From Verticillium longisporum (Eukaryota > Ascomycota > Sordariomycetes > Glomerellales > Plectosphaerellaceae): a stretch of DNA of 64,000 nucleotides. The stretch covers positions 4,154,001 to 4,218,000 of the forward strand of contig JAETXT010000005.1 in assembly GCA_019188255.1 (NCBI GenBank), in the 5' to 3' direction. Under the pieces are notes generated by a model. It searched no databases. It saw nothing but the letters and a program-made list of their open reading frames with translations, and was not told where the DNA came from. The first letter of the stretch is position 1, and each line of letters begins with the position of its first letter. Position numbers and translations under genes: made by a program. Positions 1 to 11,310 of this stretch are shown here, one piece after another.

Positions 1-1426
1 TTCCGCGTCAAGCGGGACTGTCCCTCAGGGCACCCGCAGTGGCCCGAGGGCATCTGTTCCAAGTGCCAGCCCAGCGCCATTTCTCTCCAGCCCCAGACCT
101 TCCGAAACGTCGATCACGTCGAGTTTTCCGACCCCTCCATCATCAACACCTTTATCGATGCGTGGCGAAAGACGGGCTCGCAGCGCTTGGGGTACCTCTA
201 CGGCCGATACGCAGAATACGAAGAGGTGCCCCTCGGTGTCAAAGCTGTTGTCGAGGCCATCTACGAGGTGCCTCAGGTCGACGAGTCGGATGGCGTTTCG
301 TTGAATGTGTGGGAGAATGAGGAGGAGGTGAACAAGGTTGCCAGGATGTGCGGGCTGCAACAGGTCGGCGTCATCTGGACCGACCTCCTCGATGCCGGCA
401 ACGGGGACGGCTCAGTCGTCTGCAAACGCCACGCCGACTCGTACTTCCTGGCCGCCCAAGAGATTTGCTTCTCATCGAGACTGCAGGCCCAACATCCCAA
501 GCCTTCCAAGTGGAGCGACACTGGCCGGTTCGGCTCCAACTTTGTTACGTGCGTCATCAGCGGCAACGAGTCTGGCGAGATTGCTATTTCGGCTTACCAG
601 GTGTCCAACGACGCGGTGGAGATGGTTCGGGCAGGTCTCATCGAGCCCTCTGCGGATCCAACACAAATGCTCGTCCGTGATGAGGAGGAGGATGATGGGA
701 CTGCGAGCCGCACTCGCTACGTGCCGGAAGTCTTCTACCGAAGAATCAACGAGTACGGCGCCAACGTTCAGGAGAACGCAAAGCCCGCGTTCCCGGCAGA
801 GTATCTGTTCGTCACACTAACCCACGGCTTCCCTGCCGACCCCAAGCCTACTTTCATCCAGCCTGGTTTCCCGATTGAGAACCGTGAATACATTGGCGAA
901 AGCCAAGAGCACTCTGCTGTCACCAAGATTCTCAAGTTCAATGGCGGCCAAAAGTCCAAGGATGATGGCCTTGAGATGTCCAACTTTCATCTCCTGTGCT
1001 TCGTCCACCAAATGGGCATCTTATCCAAGGTTCGTGCAAAGGGCCCGGGGTCTGCCGTTCTCGCAGCTAACCCTGTTTCTTAGGATGAGGAGGCGCTCCT
1101 CTGTCGCGTGGCCGCTCAGCACGACCTCGCTGATTCATACCAGCTACGCTCCACTGAAGGTTGGCAGACGCTCCAGGCGATCCTGTCATCGGCAGGTGAG
1201 ACAACCCCCACCGTGACACCAAACCCAAGAAGCGCTCGAGGGAGCCTGAGGGACACCCATATGCTCCCCCACAAGATCTGGTTCCGTTGGAGTCAACGGC
1301 GCCGGCGCCGCGGACAGCGACACTCCTCCCCATTCAGCACGCATCCCCAGCGAGCCCGGAGAACCGCTTGCTAAACGATTTGCTGCCTTCAGGCTAAACG
1401 AGCGTCAACGATCTCATGGATCGTGA
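1..1426 (+). CDS. npl4: Npl4, Cdc48/p97 cofactor (C-terminal part, cut by window edge)
   Basis: Partner of Ufd1 that recruits ubiquitinated substrates to the Cdc48 ATPase for ER-associated and nuclear protein degradation. The frame is open from base 1, so the N-terminus lies outside the window. It begins in the family's zinc finger ([16 protein letters not shown]) and runs through the MPN-like Npl4 domain ([25 protein letters not shown]). I infer intron 1 at 1030-1083 (ending TTTCTTAG), joining LSK to [19 protein letters not shown]. Without a second intron the frame ends at 1374 in low-complexity residues. An intron at 1196-1250 instead joins to [15 protein letters not shown] and stops at 1426, which looks like the usual Npl4 tail. 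Family assignment is firm; the last splice is inferred. The neighbouring CPS gene is convergent. Confidence 0.9.
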
Positions 1427-2310
1427 GATGGCAACGACTTCATACCGGACGACATGTGTGTTGTAGTGGCTGGTCGGAGGAAGGCACAGGATGAAGGGCG
1501 AAATGCGCCACGTGGTTCCGGGAAGCTAAAGGAACCATTTTCTGATTTTCAGGGGGGAAAAGGGGGGGTGGTGGTTTCTCGGTTTCTAGTCACACGACCC
1601 GCAGATCACCCCCAAGGGCGGATGCGACAGTCAGTGATGGTGTTCCGGACGTGGGTGCATTTAGACGCGGCAGGGAAAGGCTAAAGGTCCCCGGAGCCGG
1701 AATGCGACGGGGCAAAATAGCTTGGCACGCTCAATCACGTTACTCGTTATGATGCGCAAATACACTCAACCGTGTCTCGCCGTGTCTCTCGTGTCTCTCG
1801 TGTCTCACCATGCGACTCCTTCGTACTTGAACTGACTTTTTTATAATTTTTCCCCGTTTCTCAACCTAACTACTCCAGGCTACCGACCCGACTACTTTGC
1901 AAGCAGACCGTCCCTCTCCCCTGCCCTCTCCTGACTGGTCTACGTTCCCAACGTTGCAAACTAGCGCCAGCCGAACAAGATCTTGAAATCACACATCAAC
2001 AGAAAGTAGAAGAGGAAGAAAATAGTAAAGAACAGTGGAAAAACACGTGAAATATCCTAGTTCGCCCCATTCAAAACGCCTTTCTTTAAAGAGAGGGGGA
2101 ATATGAAAGGACAGGGCAGGTTGAATAAAAAAAGAAAACCACCTCCTCACACAAAGGACTGAAATCCTTGTCGAGCGAGCGAGGGAGAGAGGGAGGTCAT
2201 TGAACGTTGAAAAAAAAATGGCTTGATTCTTTTGTTCCCTTTCCTGCCTTGGTCTTTTGGTTGGCTTTCTTTTTTTTTTTTTTGGTTCTCTAAGGGTTTT
2301 CATTGTTTAT
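1427..2310. other. intergenic, convergent 3' ends
   Basis: Between the 3' ends of npl4 and the arginine CPS gene. No coding region seen. It holds low-complexity tracts, including GTGTCTC repeats near 1783-1806 and a long T run around 2270-2284 just beyond the CPS stop. No recognisable RNA gene. Confidence 0.6.
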
Positions 2311-5300
2311 TTACAGCGGCTTGCCGCCGATGAAGTCGGACCAGCGGCGAACCTCGGAGGGGATACCCTCGGGGCGGGGGAGCTTCTCGGCCATGCACTG
2401 GGCGAAGAGCATGGCGGTCTGACATGTTAGCATGTGTCCTTTTTTTTTGCAGCGGAAGATTTCTCGAATTGATGAGAAATCAGGGGTATGTTTAGCTTAC
2501 CTTGGGCTCCATGAACAGGGGGACGCCAAAGTCGACGGCGTTGCGGCGCATGACGTAGTCGACGTCCATGACGGTCTTTCCGCGGGCGCGGGCGAGGTTG
2601 AAGACACCGCGAATGTCGTACTTCTGGAAGACCTCGCGGAGGGCGCGCTTGTCCTCCTTGGGGAACTCAATGACCTCGACCGAGGCGCCGCCCTTAGCGG
2701 ACGACTCGATGAAGCGCTTGACCTCGGCGTCGGCGGCGAAGAGCTTGAAGCCGAGGGGCGCGAGGTGGTCGACGACGGTGGTGAGCCATGGCTCGGAGAG
2801 CTCGCCACCGAAGAGGAGACCCTCGCCGGGCTCGGGCATGCGGAAGTTCATGGTCGACTGGAGAGAGGCCCAGTAGGCCTCGACGAGATCCTTGCCGAAG
2901 CAGGCAATCTCACCGGTGGAGGCCATCTCGACGCCGAGGAAGGGGTCGGCACCGGCGAGACGGGTCCAAGAGAACTGGGGGACCTTGGTCGCGACGTAGT
3001 CGCGCTTCACAGCCATGAGATCGACGGGCTCGGGAACCTGCTGGCCGACGAGCGCCTTGGTGGCGACATCGATAAAGTTGGTGCCGAGGACCTTGCTGAC
3101 GAAGGGGAACGAACGGGAAGCACGCAGGTTGCACTCGATGACCTTGAGGGCAGCCTCGCCGCCGGCAGGGTCGTCGGCCTTGATAATCTGCATGTTGAAG
3201 GGACCAGTGATCTTCCAGGCCTTGGCGACCTTCTCGGCGATCTCCTTGACACGGTCCATGATAGACTGCTCGAGGTTGGCGGGGGAGAACAAGGGTGGCG
3301 TCACCAGAGTGAACACCGGCCTGCTCAACGTGCTCGCTAACGGCGTGGAGGATGAGCTTGCCATCAGAGGCGACACCATCGACGTCGATCTCCTGAGCGC
3401 CCTCGATGAACTTGGTAATGACAACGGGGTGGTCGGGGGAGACGTTGCTGGCGGCCTCGAGCTTGTCCTTGAGGTCTTCCTGGCTGCGAATGACGGTCAT
3501 GGCGGCACCAGAAAGGACGTAACTGGGACGGACGAGGACGGGGTACCCAACCTGTGTGGCGAAAGCCTCGGCTTCAGCCGCAGATGTGAGTTCCTTCCAG
3601 GCTGGCTGATCAACACCAATGCTGTCGAGGATCTCAGAGAACTTCTGCCTGTCTTCGGCCTTGTCAATGTCCTTGGGATCGGTTCCGAGAACGTTAGCAC
3701 CACCGGTCTCCTGGAGGCGGAGAGCGATGTTCTGGGGAAGCTGGCCGCCCACGGACACAACGACACCGGATGCCGACTCGAGCTCGTAGATGTCCATCAC
3801 ACGCTCGTACGAGAGCTCTTCAAAGTAGAGCTTGTCCGCGGTATCGAAATCGGTGCTATACGTCTCGGGATTGTACTTTTTGGGAGTTAGCATAGGCACT
3901 GGATGTTAAAACATATATATGAGGGTGTTCTTCTGCTTGGGTCGTTTGACATTGCGCGCGTACTCACGGCGATGCGGGCGGTGCAGTGGCGCAAAATTTC
4001 CAATGCGCCACCCATGATGACATCCGCCGCGCAAAGAGCAGAGTAGAGACGTAGGATGCAATGAAATCAAATGCTGCATGAGTAAGATGTTTCAAACTTA
4101 CATTGATCATGATCGTCTTATTTCCCATCTCTCGGAGGGCCTGAGTGGCGCTGACGGCGCACCAATCGAACTCGACGGAGCTGCCAATACGTTAGACACC
4201 GCTGCCGAGGATGATGGTACCCTTGTCCTCAAAGGTGACGTCGTGGGACGAGGCGTTGTAGGTGGTGTACAGGTAGTTGGTGTCGGCGGGGAACTCGGCG
4301 GCGAGGGTGTCGATCTTCTTGACCCAGGGGCGGATGCCGAAGTTCTTCCTGACGGCGCGGACCTCGTCCTCGGTGTTCTTGACGGCGTTGCCAATCTGCC
4401 TGTCGGAGAAGCCGAGCTTCTTGGCATGGAGGACCTGGTCCTTGGTGAGGGCGCTGAGGCCGCCGGCGTCCTGGAGCTCGCGGGTCATGTTGACAATGTT
4501 CTCGAGCTTGTAGAGGAACCACTTGTCAATCTTGGTGAGGTCGTGGATCCTGTCGATAGAGTAGTCGTGGTGGAGCATGGCCTGGCCGACGGCGAGCCAG
4601 CGGCGGTCGGTGGGGTTCTGGAGCTCAAAGTCGAGGTCCTCAAAGTGGTCGCCCTGGAAGCCGGCGAACTTGGGGTCGACCTGACGGATGGCCTTCTGGA
4701 AGGACTCCTCAAAGGTGCGGCCGATGGCCATGACCTCACCGACGGACTTCATGGCACTGCCAATGTCGCGCTTGACGTGCTGGAACTTGGACAAGTCCCA
4801 TCGGGGAATCTTGGTGACGATGTAGTCGAGCGAGGGCTCAAAGTTGGCCGTCGTCGTCTTGGTGACGGCGTTGGGGAGCTCGGGCAGGGTGTGGCCGAGA
4901 CCAATCTTGGCGGCCGTGTAGGCGAGGGGGTAGCCGGTGGCCTTGGAGGCGAGGGCGGACGAACGCGACAGACGGGCGTTGACCTCAATGACACGGTAGT
5001 CGAGGCCGTCGGGCTGGAGGGCGTACTGGACGTTGCACTCGCCCACGACACCCAGATGCCTGACGATCTTGATGGCCGCCGAACGCAGCATGTGGTACTC
5101 CTCATCGCTCAGGGTCTGACTCGGGGCCACGACGATGGAGTCGCCCGTGTGGATGCCGAGCGGGTCAAAGTTCTCCATGTTGCACACGGTGATGCAGTTG
5201 TTGTTGGCATCACGAACGACCTCGTACTCGACCTCCTTCCAGCCCTTCAGGGACTTCTCGACTAGGATCTGAGGCGACAGGGTCAGGGAGCGAGCGGCCA

Positions 5301-6249
5301 TATTCCTGAGCTCCTCCTCGTTGTTGGCGAAACCCGAGCCCAGACCACCGAGGGCGTAGGCGGCACGGACGATGATGGGGTATCCGACCTTCTCGGCGGC
5401 ATCGAGGGCCTCCTCGATGGTGCCGACGGCAATGGACTTGGCGATGGGGATGTCAATCTCGTCAAGCGCACGGGCAAAGAGGTCACGATCCTCACTCGTC
5501 TCGAGCGTCTTGACGCTGGTACCGAGGACCTTGACGCCGTACTTCTCGAAGAGACCGAGGCGCTGCATCTGCACACCGAGGTTGAGCGCCGTCTGGCCAC
5601 CAAAGGACAGGAAAATGCCATCGGGCTTCTCCTTCTCGATCACGTAGGTGACGTATTCCGGGGTGACGGGCAGATAGTACACCTCGTCGGCGAGCGAGTG
5701 GTTGGTCTGAATGGTAGCGATGTTGGGGTTGATAAGGACAGAGGCGACGCCAGCCTCCTTGAGAGCCTTGAGAGCTTGCGAGCCTTGATTGGAGGAGTCA
5801 TGTTAGTCAACTGTACTCTTGAAAGTTGTGACCTGGTCGTGAGTCATGTTCCTGAGGCAGGGACACAACATCACGAACCACCGGTGAACAAGCTCGTGGG
5901 CAGACAAACCTGAGTAGTCAAACTCGCCGGCCTGTCCAATGGCGAGACCGCCACTGCCGATGACCAGGACCTTCTTCACGTCAACAAGCTCCTTGGGCTT
6001 GATGACACCGCTCTCGAGGTACGCCTTGGGGTTGGGAGCCTGCTGCGAAACGTTGAGGCGCACGGCGGCGGACTGAAACAGACGCTTCTGGTTGAGCCTG
6101 GCCTGAGCAAGCTGTGACTGGGCTGGTGTGAAGCTCTTGGAGGCGGCGGTCAGACTGGTGAAGCTGCGGACGGGCAGAGCCATTCGTCGACCGTGTCGGA
6201 GGACCGCCGGAGCTCGCCCGGCCAGGGAACGAGCCATGGCCGACGGCAT
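2311..6249 (-). CDS. arg-3/cpa2: arginine-specific carbamoyl-phosphate synthase, large subunit (mitochondrial type), frame interrupted
   Basis: Makes carbamoyl phosphate from bicarbonate, ATP and glutamine-derived ammonia for arginine synthesis. It starts at 6249 with an Arg/Ser-rich presequence as expected for the mitochondrial enzyme, then [21 protein letters not shown]. Exons: 6249-5910, 5783-4102, 3875-2501, 2418-2311. Introns: 5784-5909, 3876-4101 (long, branch point GCTAAC) and 2419-2500. Both ATP-grasp halves are present ([33 protein letters not shown]), followed by an MGS-like C-terminal domain ([20 protein letters not shown]). Two lesions: an in-frame TAA at 4192-4194 (codon 644) where the family has Tyr ([18 protein letters not shown]), and a frame change at a run of five G (3281-3285, C on the coding strand) between DATLVLP and [11 protein letters not shown]. 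Conservation is high on both sides of each. The corrected length is about 1168 residues, normal for the family. Sequencing error or a recent loss are both possible. Confidence 0.88.
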
Positions 6250-6769
6250 TGCGATTGCTGGATTCGGAACAGAAGTTCAATGGCTCTTGAAATCGACAGG
6301 AGGGGAGGAGCAAACGAATTGAAGTCCAGGGCCAATTGAAGGGATTCTGGACCGAAAGGCAATGGGTGGTTATGCGCCGCGGCAGGAAGGTTTGTGACTC
6401 CTCCAAAAGATGTTTGTTCGGGGACCTCTGATGGATAGAGTTAGGATCAGACGGCTCTTCCGGGCTGGGGGAAGCTCAGACACAAAGACCCAGGACGTCG
6501 ACTCACCCAAATGGCGGTCCCGGTGAGTAACAGATAAGATAAGGAAATTTTTCTGAGCCTGAGTGGTTAGGGTGCCGCAGTCGGAGGCTGGGGCACCCGA
6601 AACGACAGAGGGTCCCCTGCATGGCCCCCTGGAAGTCCCCTACCGCCAGGCGGGCGTTACAGGGGCCTGCCACTATCGCGGGCTAATCTGCCAACATTTG
6701 GAGCTGCCCCAGCTGAGGACGATCGAGATGATCTAGGATGGCGGAGTCCGAGCCAAGAACTGCTTAACG

Positions 6770-6776
6770 TGACTCA
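6770..6776. promoter_or_regulatory. TGACTCA, candidate CPC1/Gcn4 site
   Basis: Perfect TGACTCA about 520 bases upstream of the arginine CPS start codon. Gcn4/CPC1 is known to activate arginine genes through TGASTCA. A 7-mer like this also occurs by chance, and others lie elsewhere in the window. Confidence 0.45.
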
Positions 6777-6908
6777 GAGGATAACCCGAATTCCGTTGAT
6801 TTTAGTTTTTTCTTGGACTTCCTTCAACTCTCTGGCTTTGAGTCAACGTGTGGGCAGCAAAAACATAAAAATTTAAGTGACATATCAATTCCTTCACTGT
6901 TGTGCAAT

Positions 6909-6915
6909 TGAGTCA
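6909..6915. promoter_or_regulatory. TGAGTCA, second candidate CPC1/Gcn4 site
   Basis: The second TGASTCA variant, 139 bases from the first and about 660 bases upstream of the arginine CPS start. Pairing of two sites makes chance less likely, though not excluded. Confidence 0.42.
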
Positions 6916-7201
6916 CATTGAAAATGCGGTCAGCCTGGCTCCTATCTCGGAGACAGGCTGCTGCACTGCCCCGCAGTTCGGCAGCTGCCCCTCCATCGAG
7001 CACCCTGCCCAGTATCGAGTCCGCTGAATTCTTGGTGCTGCCATTGGTCAATGGGTCACCTCCATGATGCAGATCGCGATCTGGGGTGAAGCATCACGAG
7101 CACACCGATCGCAGCGACTTGTCTAATGTTCTTGGTATTTTTTCCCGCCTTGCCTCATATCGCTCCTCATACAATCGTCACGTCTTCATCTACACACCCC
7201 T

Positions 7202-8805
7202 TTAGTTCTTGTCCAGGCGGACCGCGGCATTCCTCTCGATGAAGTTGAGGTCGACCTTGTGGCCCAGCAGCTCGCGAATATTCGAGATGCCGTACTTGAT
7301 CATTGTCGGCCTCTCCAGACTCAGGCCCCAGCCGTACACCCGCATATCCTTGGGCAGGCCCATCGACTCGAGCATCTCCGGTCGGAACATGCCACTGTTG
7401 CCAATCTCGACGAGCTTGTTGAGGCCCTTGTGGAAGCTGAAGATTTCCATGCTCGGCTCCGTGTACGGGTTGTACGCGGGCTTGAACTTGAGGTCCGTAA
7501 TGCCCATCTTGTTGAAGAAGATCTCCATGAACTCCATGAGACCACCCAGTGTCAGGCCGTAGTCAGCAATGACACCCTCGACCTGGTGGAACTCGGCCAG
7601 ATGTGTCGCGTCGACGCTCTCGTTACGGAACACCCGGTCAATGGAAAAGTAGCGCGCTGGGGGCGGGCGCCCGTCAGGACCCTTCAGGCCCGCCAACTTG
7701 TGCAGCATCGCTGTCGACACAGAGGTCGTGTGTGTGCGGAGGACGAGCTTGAGTGACTCATCCGCCTCCCAGGGGTAACGGTACCCTATTGAGCCGTACT
7801 TGCCATCCTGGTGCACCTGCTTGACGTTCTCCCAGTACGTCTCGTAGTCCTTCTTGTCGTCCTCCGACTCGGGGCCAGGTCGGCCGGCGACCTTGGGGTC
7901 TGAGATGTAGAAAGTATCCTGGAGATCGCGGGCCGGGTGCTGCTGGGGCACGAAGAGGGCGTCAAAGTTCCAGAAGCCCGACTCGACGTACTTGTTGGTC
8001 GGCATCTCCTCGAAGCCCATCTCGAAGAAAATCTGGCGGAACTCGTGGCGGACCTTGTTCAGCGGGTGCAGGGCGCCCGAGTTTTGGTCCGCGCCGAGGG
8101 CCTTGAAGTTGTAGGGCTTGAAGTCGGCGGTCTTCCAAGCGCCGGACGCGATCATGTCGGCCGTCAGGTCCGTCTCCTCCTTCTTGATCTCGAGCGCGAA
8201 CTCGGCGCCCTTTGTGATCTTGAAGCTGATAACCTTTTGCGTCTTGACGAGCCTGCGCTTCTTGAGCTCCGTGACAATTTTGGCGTCGTGCGTTTTCGTG
8301 TCCTGAATCTGCTTCAGTTGCTCCCGCGTGACATCCTGGATCGAGTCGGCCTGTTCGGGCACCATTAGCAGGGTATCCTCGTCACTTGAGTGCATGACGG
8401 ACAACCTACAGTAGCAACCAGCTTGCCGTCCTTGCTCTTGGAAATCCACTTCTCCTTGAAGGCCTTGCCTTGTCCATTCTTGGTCACGGCCTTGTCGCCG
8501 ATGGCCTTCTCAAGATCGACCACGCTCAGACCATCAACAGCTTGACGGAGGGCCTCGAAGACACGAGCCTCGTGGCTGCCATGCTCAACGAACTGCTGAC
8601 CCTCGGCTTCCAGAGTGACTTCTTCCTTCTCGATAGTCTCGTAAGACACCATAGACCGGCTGGCAAGACGGTCGAGAGCGGCCTTGGTATCGGCGAAGGC
8701 GGACTCGGGGAACGACTCGGCAGACAGGATCGGGTCCTTTTGGAACAGCGCCAGCAAGATGCGGGTCGCCAGGTCCCCCGAGGGGACGGTACTGCTTGTC
8801 GTCAT
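7202..8805 (-). CDS. FRS2: cytosolic phenylalanyl-tRNA synthetase alpha subunit
   Basis: Catalytic subunit of the alpha2-beta2 enzyme that charges tRNA-Phe in the cytosol. Two exons, 8805-8410 and 8350-7202, with a 59-nt intron (8351-8409; donor GTAGGT, branch CTAAT, acceptor ACAG), give 514 residues, close to yeast Frs2. The N-terminal winged-helix region is followed by the class II core: [20 protein letters not shown] (motif 1 area), [20 protein letters not shown] (motif 2) and [16 protein letters not shown] (motif 3). [14 protein letters not shown] is the family's diagnostic segment. The reading frame is intact. A TGAGTCA site lies 72 bases upstream of the start, consistent with cross-pathway control of tRNA synthetases. 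Confidence 0.95.
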
Positions 8806-10109
8806 GGCGATGATATGGGGGCGTTCGGGAGCTCGTGGTTGAGGTGTTGCACTGTGTTGAGCTGCGACCTATGGCTTGAGTCACCGACGTGGTCTCGGCA
8901 GAAATAATTATGGCGCCTCCAAATGGCGGGGCAATCAAGAGCGGGCAGTGCGCCCTCCAGCGTTTGGGGGAGGGGGATGGCAGGCTGGGCTGGTTAGGTC
9001 TAGCGGTCTCGCCGCTCTTACCCCAGACAGCTAGCTCAGGCTGAGAGTTATTGAGGAGGACGTGTATGTGTTGTTCCGGCGCCTGCTTTGTGCGAGATCT
9101 AGAGCCCATTGAAATCTTCTAAGGGGTCATAGGCTCTGAGGCTGGTTGTTATCTTTTACTGGATGTTTCTACTGAGTGATGGTCACTTGTCAAACGGCCC
9201 CTGTGCCCACACTGCTTTACCTCCATGAGGTCCGTCACTGGCCGTACATTGAGATTTTGGTCATGCTTATTGATTCTAGGATATGGCCGTCTTCTCCAAG
9301 TACCAGTATGTTTCCCACGTCCATTCAGTGACGCAGACTTGGAGCTCATTGGTTCCGCTTCAAGCTCGATCCGAATTCTTGCTGTTCTGTCATCTATCTT
9401 GTTGTCATCCATTTACCTTGCTATTCTAGGTCCATGATGTGCCTTACTTTTAAGGTAAAGAAAACAATGCCAAGTTCTGTAATGAGTTCTCGCCGCATGT
9501 CTTTCGTATATTTGTTTTTTTAAACAACAGCTGGAACAGAGACCAGCTGATCAACTTTATCTGCCCAGGCTTGCAGTACTTCAGCGCACCTCGCTGTGAC
9601 AGTCACCACTTCACTTAACGGTCGTCTCAAAAGTGGTAGGAAGACCGATGCGAACTTGTCAATGTCCACGACTGCCTGCGATAGTTGGTTGTCAATCCTA
9701 GTTCGGATGAAGTCCCGTCTCGGGTAGTTTCGTGGATAACCAGTTGACTCCTGCTGGAGCATTCTAAAGCAGCGAGAGGTGTGCGTCCATAGCTGGCAGG
9801 GGTCTTCAGGGTCCCTCCGTAATTTCGTTTCTCCAGCTTCCGGCCAGTGCAGTGGCAACTGCATCAGGGACTCGACATGAAGAGGTGGAGCTCTCCCGTG
9901 GTCCGGGCGTTTGGCAGCTCAGAACACGCGAATGGCGTCACTTGCTGCTCGTCGCCCCCTGTAGCCTTACGCCTGGGCCATTGAAAGATTCAACGCGACG
10001 TCTACATTCCTACGAACGCCCCCCCTCCGCCCCCACAAACTCTACAGTTCCTCTGCAGGAAGCCATGATCTCCCGCCTCTCACTTGGGAGCCCATGAGAG
10101 GACCGAGCT
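8806..10109. other. divergent intergenic region FRS2 / dsc4-like
   Basis: 1.3 kb between two divergent genes. The only sizeable open frame is 9520-9864 on the minus strand (114 codons). It shows no domain, signal peptide or splice context that I recognise, so I do not call it a gene. The region next to FRS2 is its promoter. Confidence 0.5.
8877..8883. promoter_or_regulatory. TGAGTCA upstream of FRS2, candidate CPC1/Gcn4 site
   Basis: Perfect TGAGTCA 72 bases upstream of the FRS2 start, a proximal-promoter position. Aminoacyl-tRNA synthetase genes are known members of the fungal cross-pathway regulon. Confidence 0.5.
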
Positions 10110-11216
10110 ATGAACGATGCTTCCCCGCCCATCTCGCCGGCGTCCCGAACAAACTCGACTGCCAACCAGCGCGACGAAACCCACGTACCAGACGGTCCTT
10201 CGTCTGCAGGACGCGACCATGAACCCGGCACTCGGTCCTCGCGGCGGCGACGGCGGCGAAAGACGATCAAGCCCGACGCTGGACTTGTCAAGAAGCTTGA
10301 TTTCATGACGCATCTGCTGAAGAACCTGGACATGCTCGTCTATGCCGAGCTTGCGGCGCAATACTACATGGAGTATGTCCGTTCCTCCACCGGATAACAT
10401 CGACAGCCCATTAACGTCATGTCTAGATGCTCTGCCGTTCGCTTCTTCATGCGAGCGTGGTGTCAGCAAAACTTCCTCAGTCCGAAGCCTGACGACTGGC
10501 CAATACCACTGCCTGCTATCCAGGCGCAGATCCTATCCGTCTTCTTCCCGGCGCTCTTGTGCGTCCTGGCGCACATCTTTGAATCCCTACCAACGGCTGG
10601 TGAGACGTCGCGCGGGTATCTGCATGGGGGCATGATTGTGGACTTTATCGGTCAAAAGCCTCCCGCGTCGAGGCTGACCCTTCTTGCCCTGGACCTGGTG
10701 ATATTGGCTGTTCAGGGGCTCATGCTCGCAGGTCACGTCGAAAGAGAGAGGCTCCGACTGATCACGCGCCCGAAACGCTCGCGGCTCATCACGGCGCTTT
10801 CCGAGGATCTCGGCGCTGCAGATTCGATACCTGAGGGACGTGAACATCACTCCGACGAAAATCATGGTGCAGGCGTGGCGGATGGGGAGGAAAATGGAGG
10901 CATTGAGATGCAGTCCCTCCGAAGAAATGACAGCCAACCTTTGGGCGCAGAAGGGCACGCGGAAGAGCGGCGACCGTTTCTCTCTGACACCCCGATAGCG
11001 CCGCCGACGAGGAGGATCGCACTGATCGACGTCATGAACTCTGGAAACGGCATGCTTCGAGACTTGGACGTCTTCCACACGTTGCGCAACTCAACGCCGG
11101 ACTTCTGGGGCGCCGTAGGCCACGCGCTTCAGTCGATAGGGTACCAAGCCACGCTGGCTCGGATCGCAGGCCGCGCTCGAACGCTGGCATTCGGGAGTAA
11201 TCAGACAGCAAGATAG
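10110..11216 (+). CDS. dsc4: DUF1746 membrane protein, probable Dsc E3 ligase subunit 4
   Basis: Two exons, 10110-10372 and 10427-11216. The 54-nt intron (donor GTATGT, acceptor TCTAG) restores YYMECSAVRFFMRAW, and the total is 350 residues. An Arg-rich N-terminus precedes the conserved block KKLDFMTHLLKNLDMLVYAEL, then a hydrophobic segment (ILSVFFPALLCVLAHIF), the signature GYLHGGMIVDFIGQKPP and a second membrane segment (LLALDLVILAVQGLMLAG). The long C-terminal tail is hydrophilic. This matches the fungal DUF1746 family, which from memory includes Dsc4 of the Golgi/endosomal Dsc ubiquitin ligase needed for SREBP cleavage and membrane-protein turnover. The family match is good; the Dsc4 name is a family-level inference. 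Confidence 0.75.
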
Positions 11217-11310
11217 AAAGGCACGCACACTACAGCGCGGTGGCGCGAATTCCGTGCATCAAAAAGGGCAAAAAAGAAAAAATCGCTTGTACATTCTTAC
11301 AGTTGGTATC

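Larger units (their letters stand above)
6250..7201. other. CPS promoter region and 3' flank of FRS2
   Basis: A 950-base gap upstream of the arginine CPS gene and downstream of the Phe-tRNA synthetase gene. No gene seen. It contains two Gcn4/CPC1-type motifs, listed separately. Confidence 0.6.

Noticed and set aside
4180..4200. A tiny intron removing the CPS stop codon (GT...CTAAC...CAG)
   Set aside because: Only 19 nt, and its removal would delete conserved residues; too short for any fungal intron.
2432..5265. Long plus-strand open frames opposite the arginine CPS gene
   Set aside because: Antisense shadows of a GC-rich conserved gene; their translations are Gly/Val/Asp/Leu-rich without domains.
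9520..9864. 114-codon open frame on the minus strand between FRS2 and the Dsc4-like gene
   Set aside because: No domain, signal, splice context or conserved-looking motif; length is within what chance gives in this GC-rich DNA.
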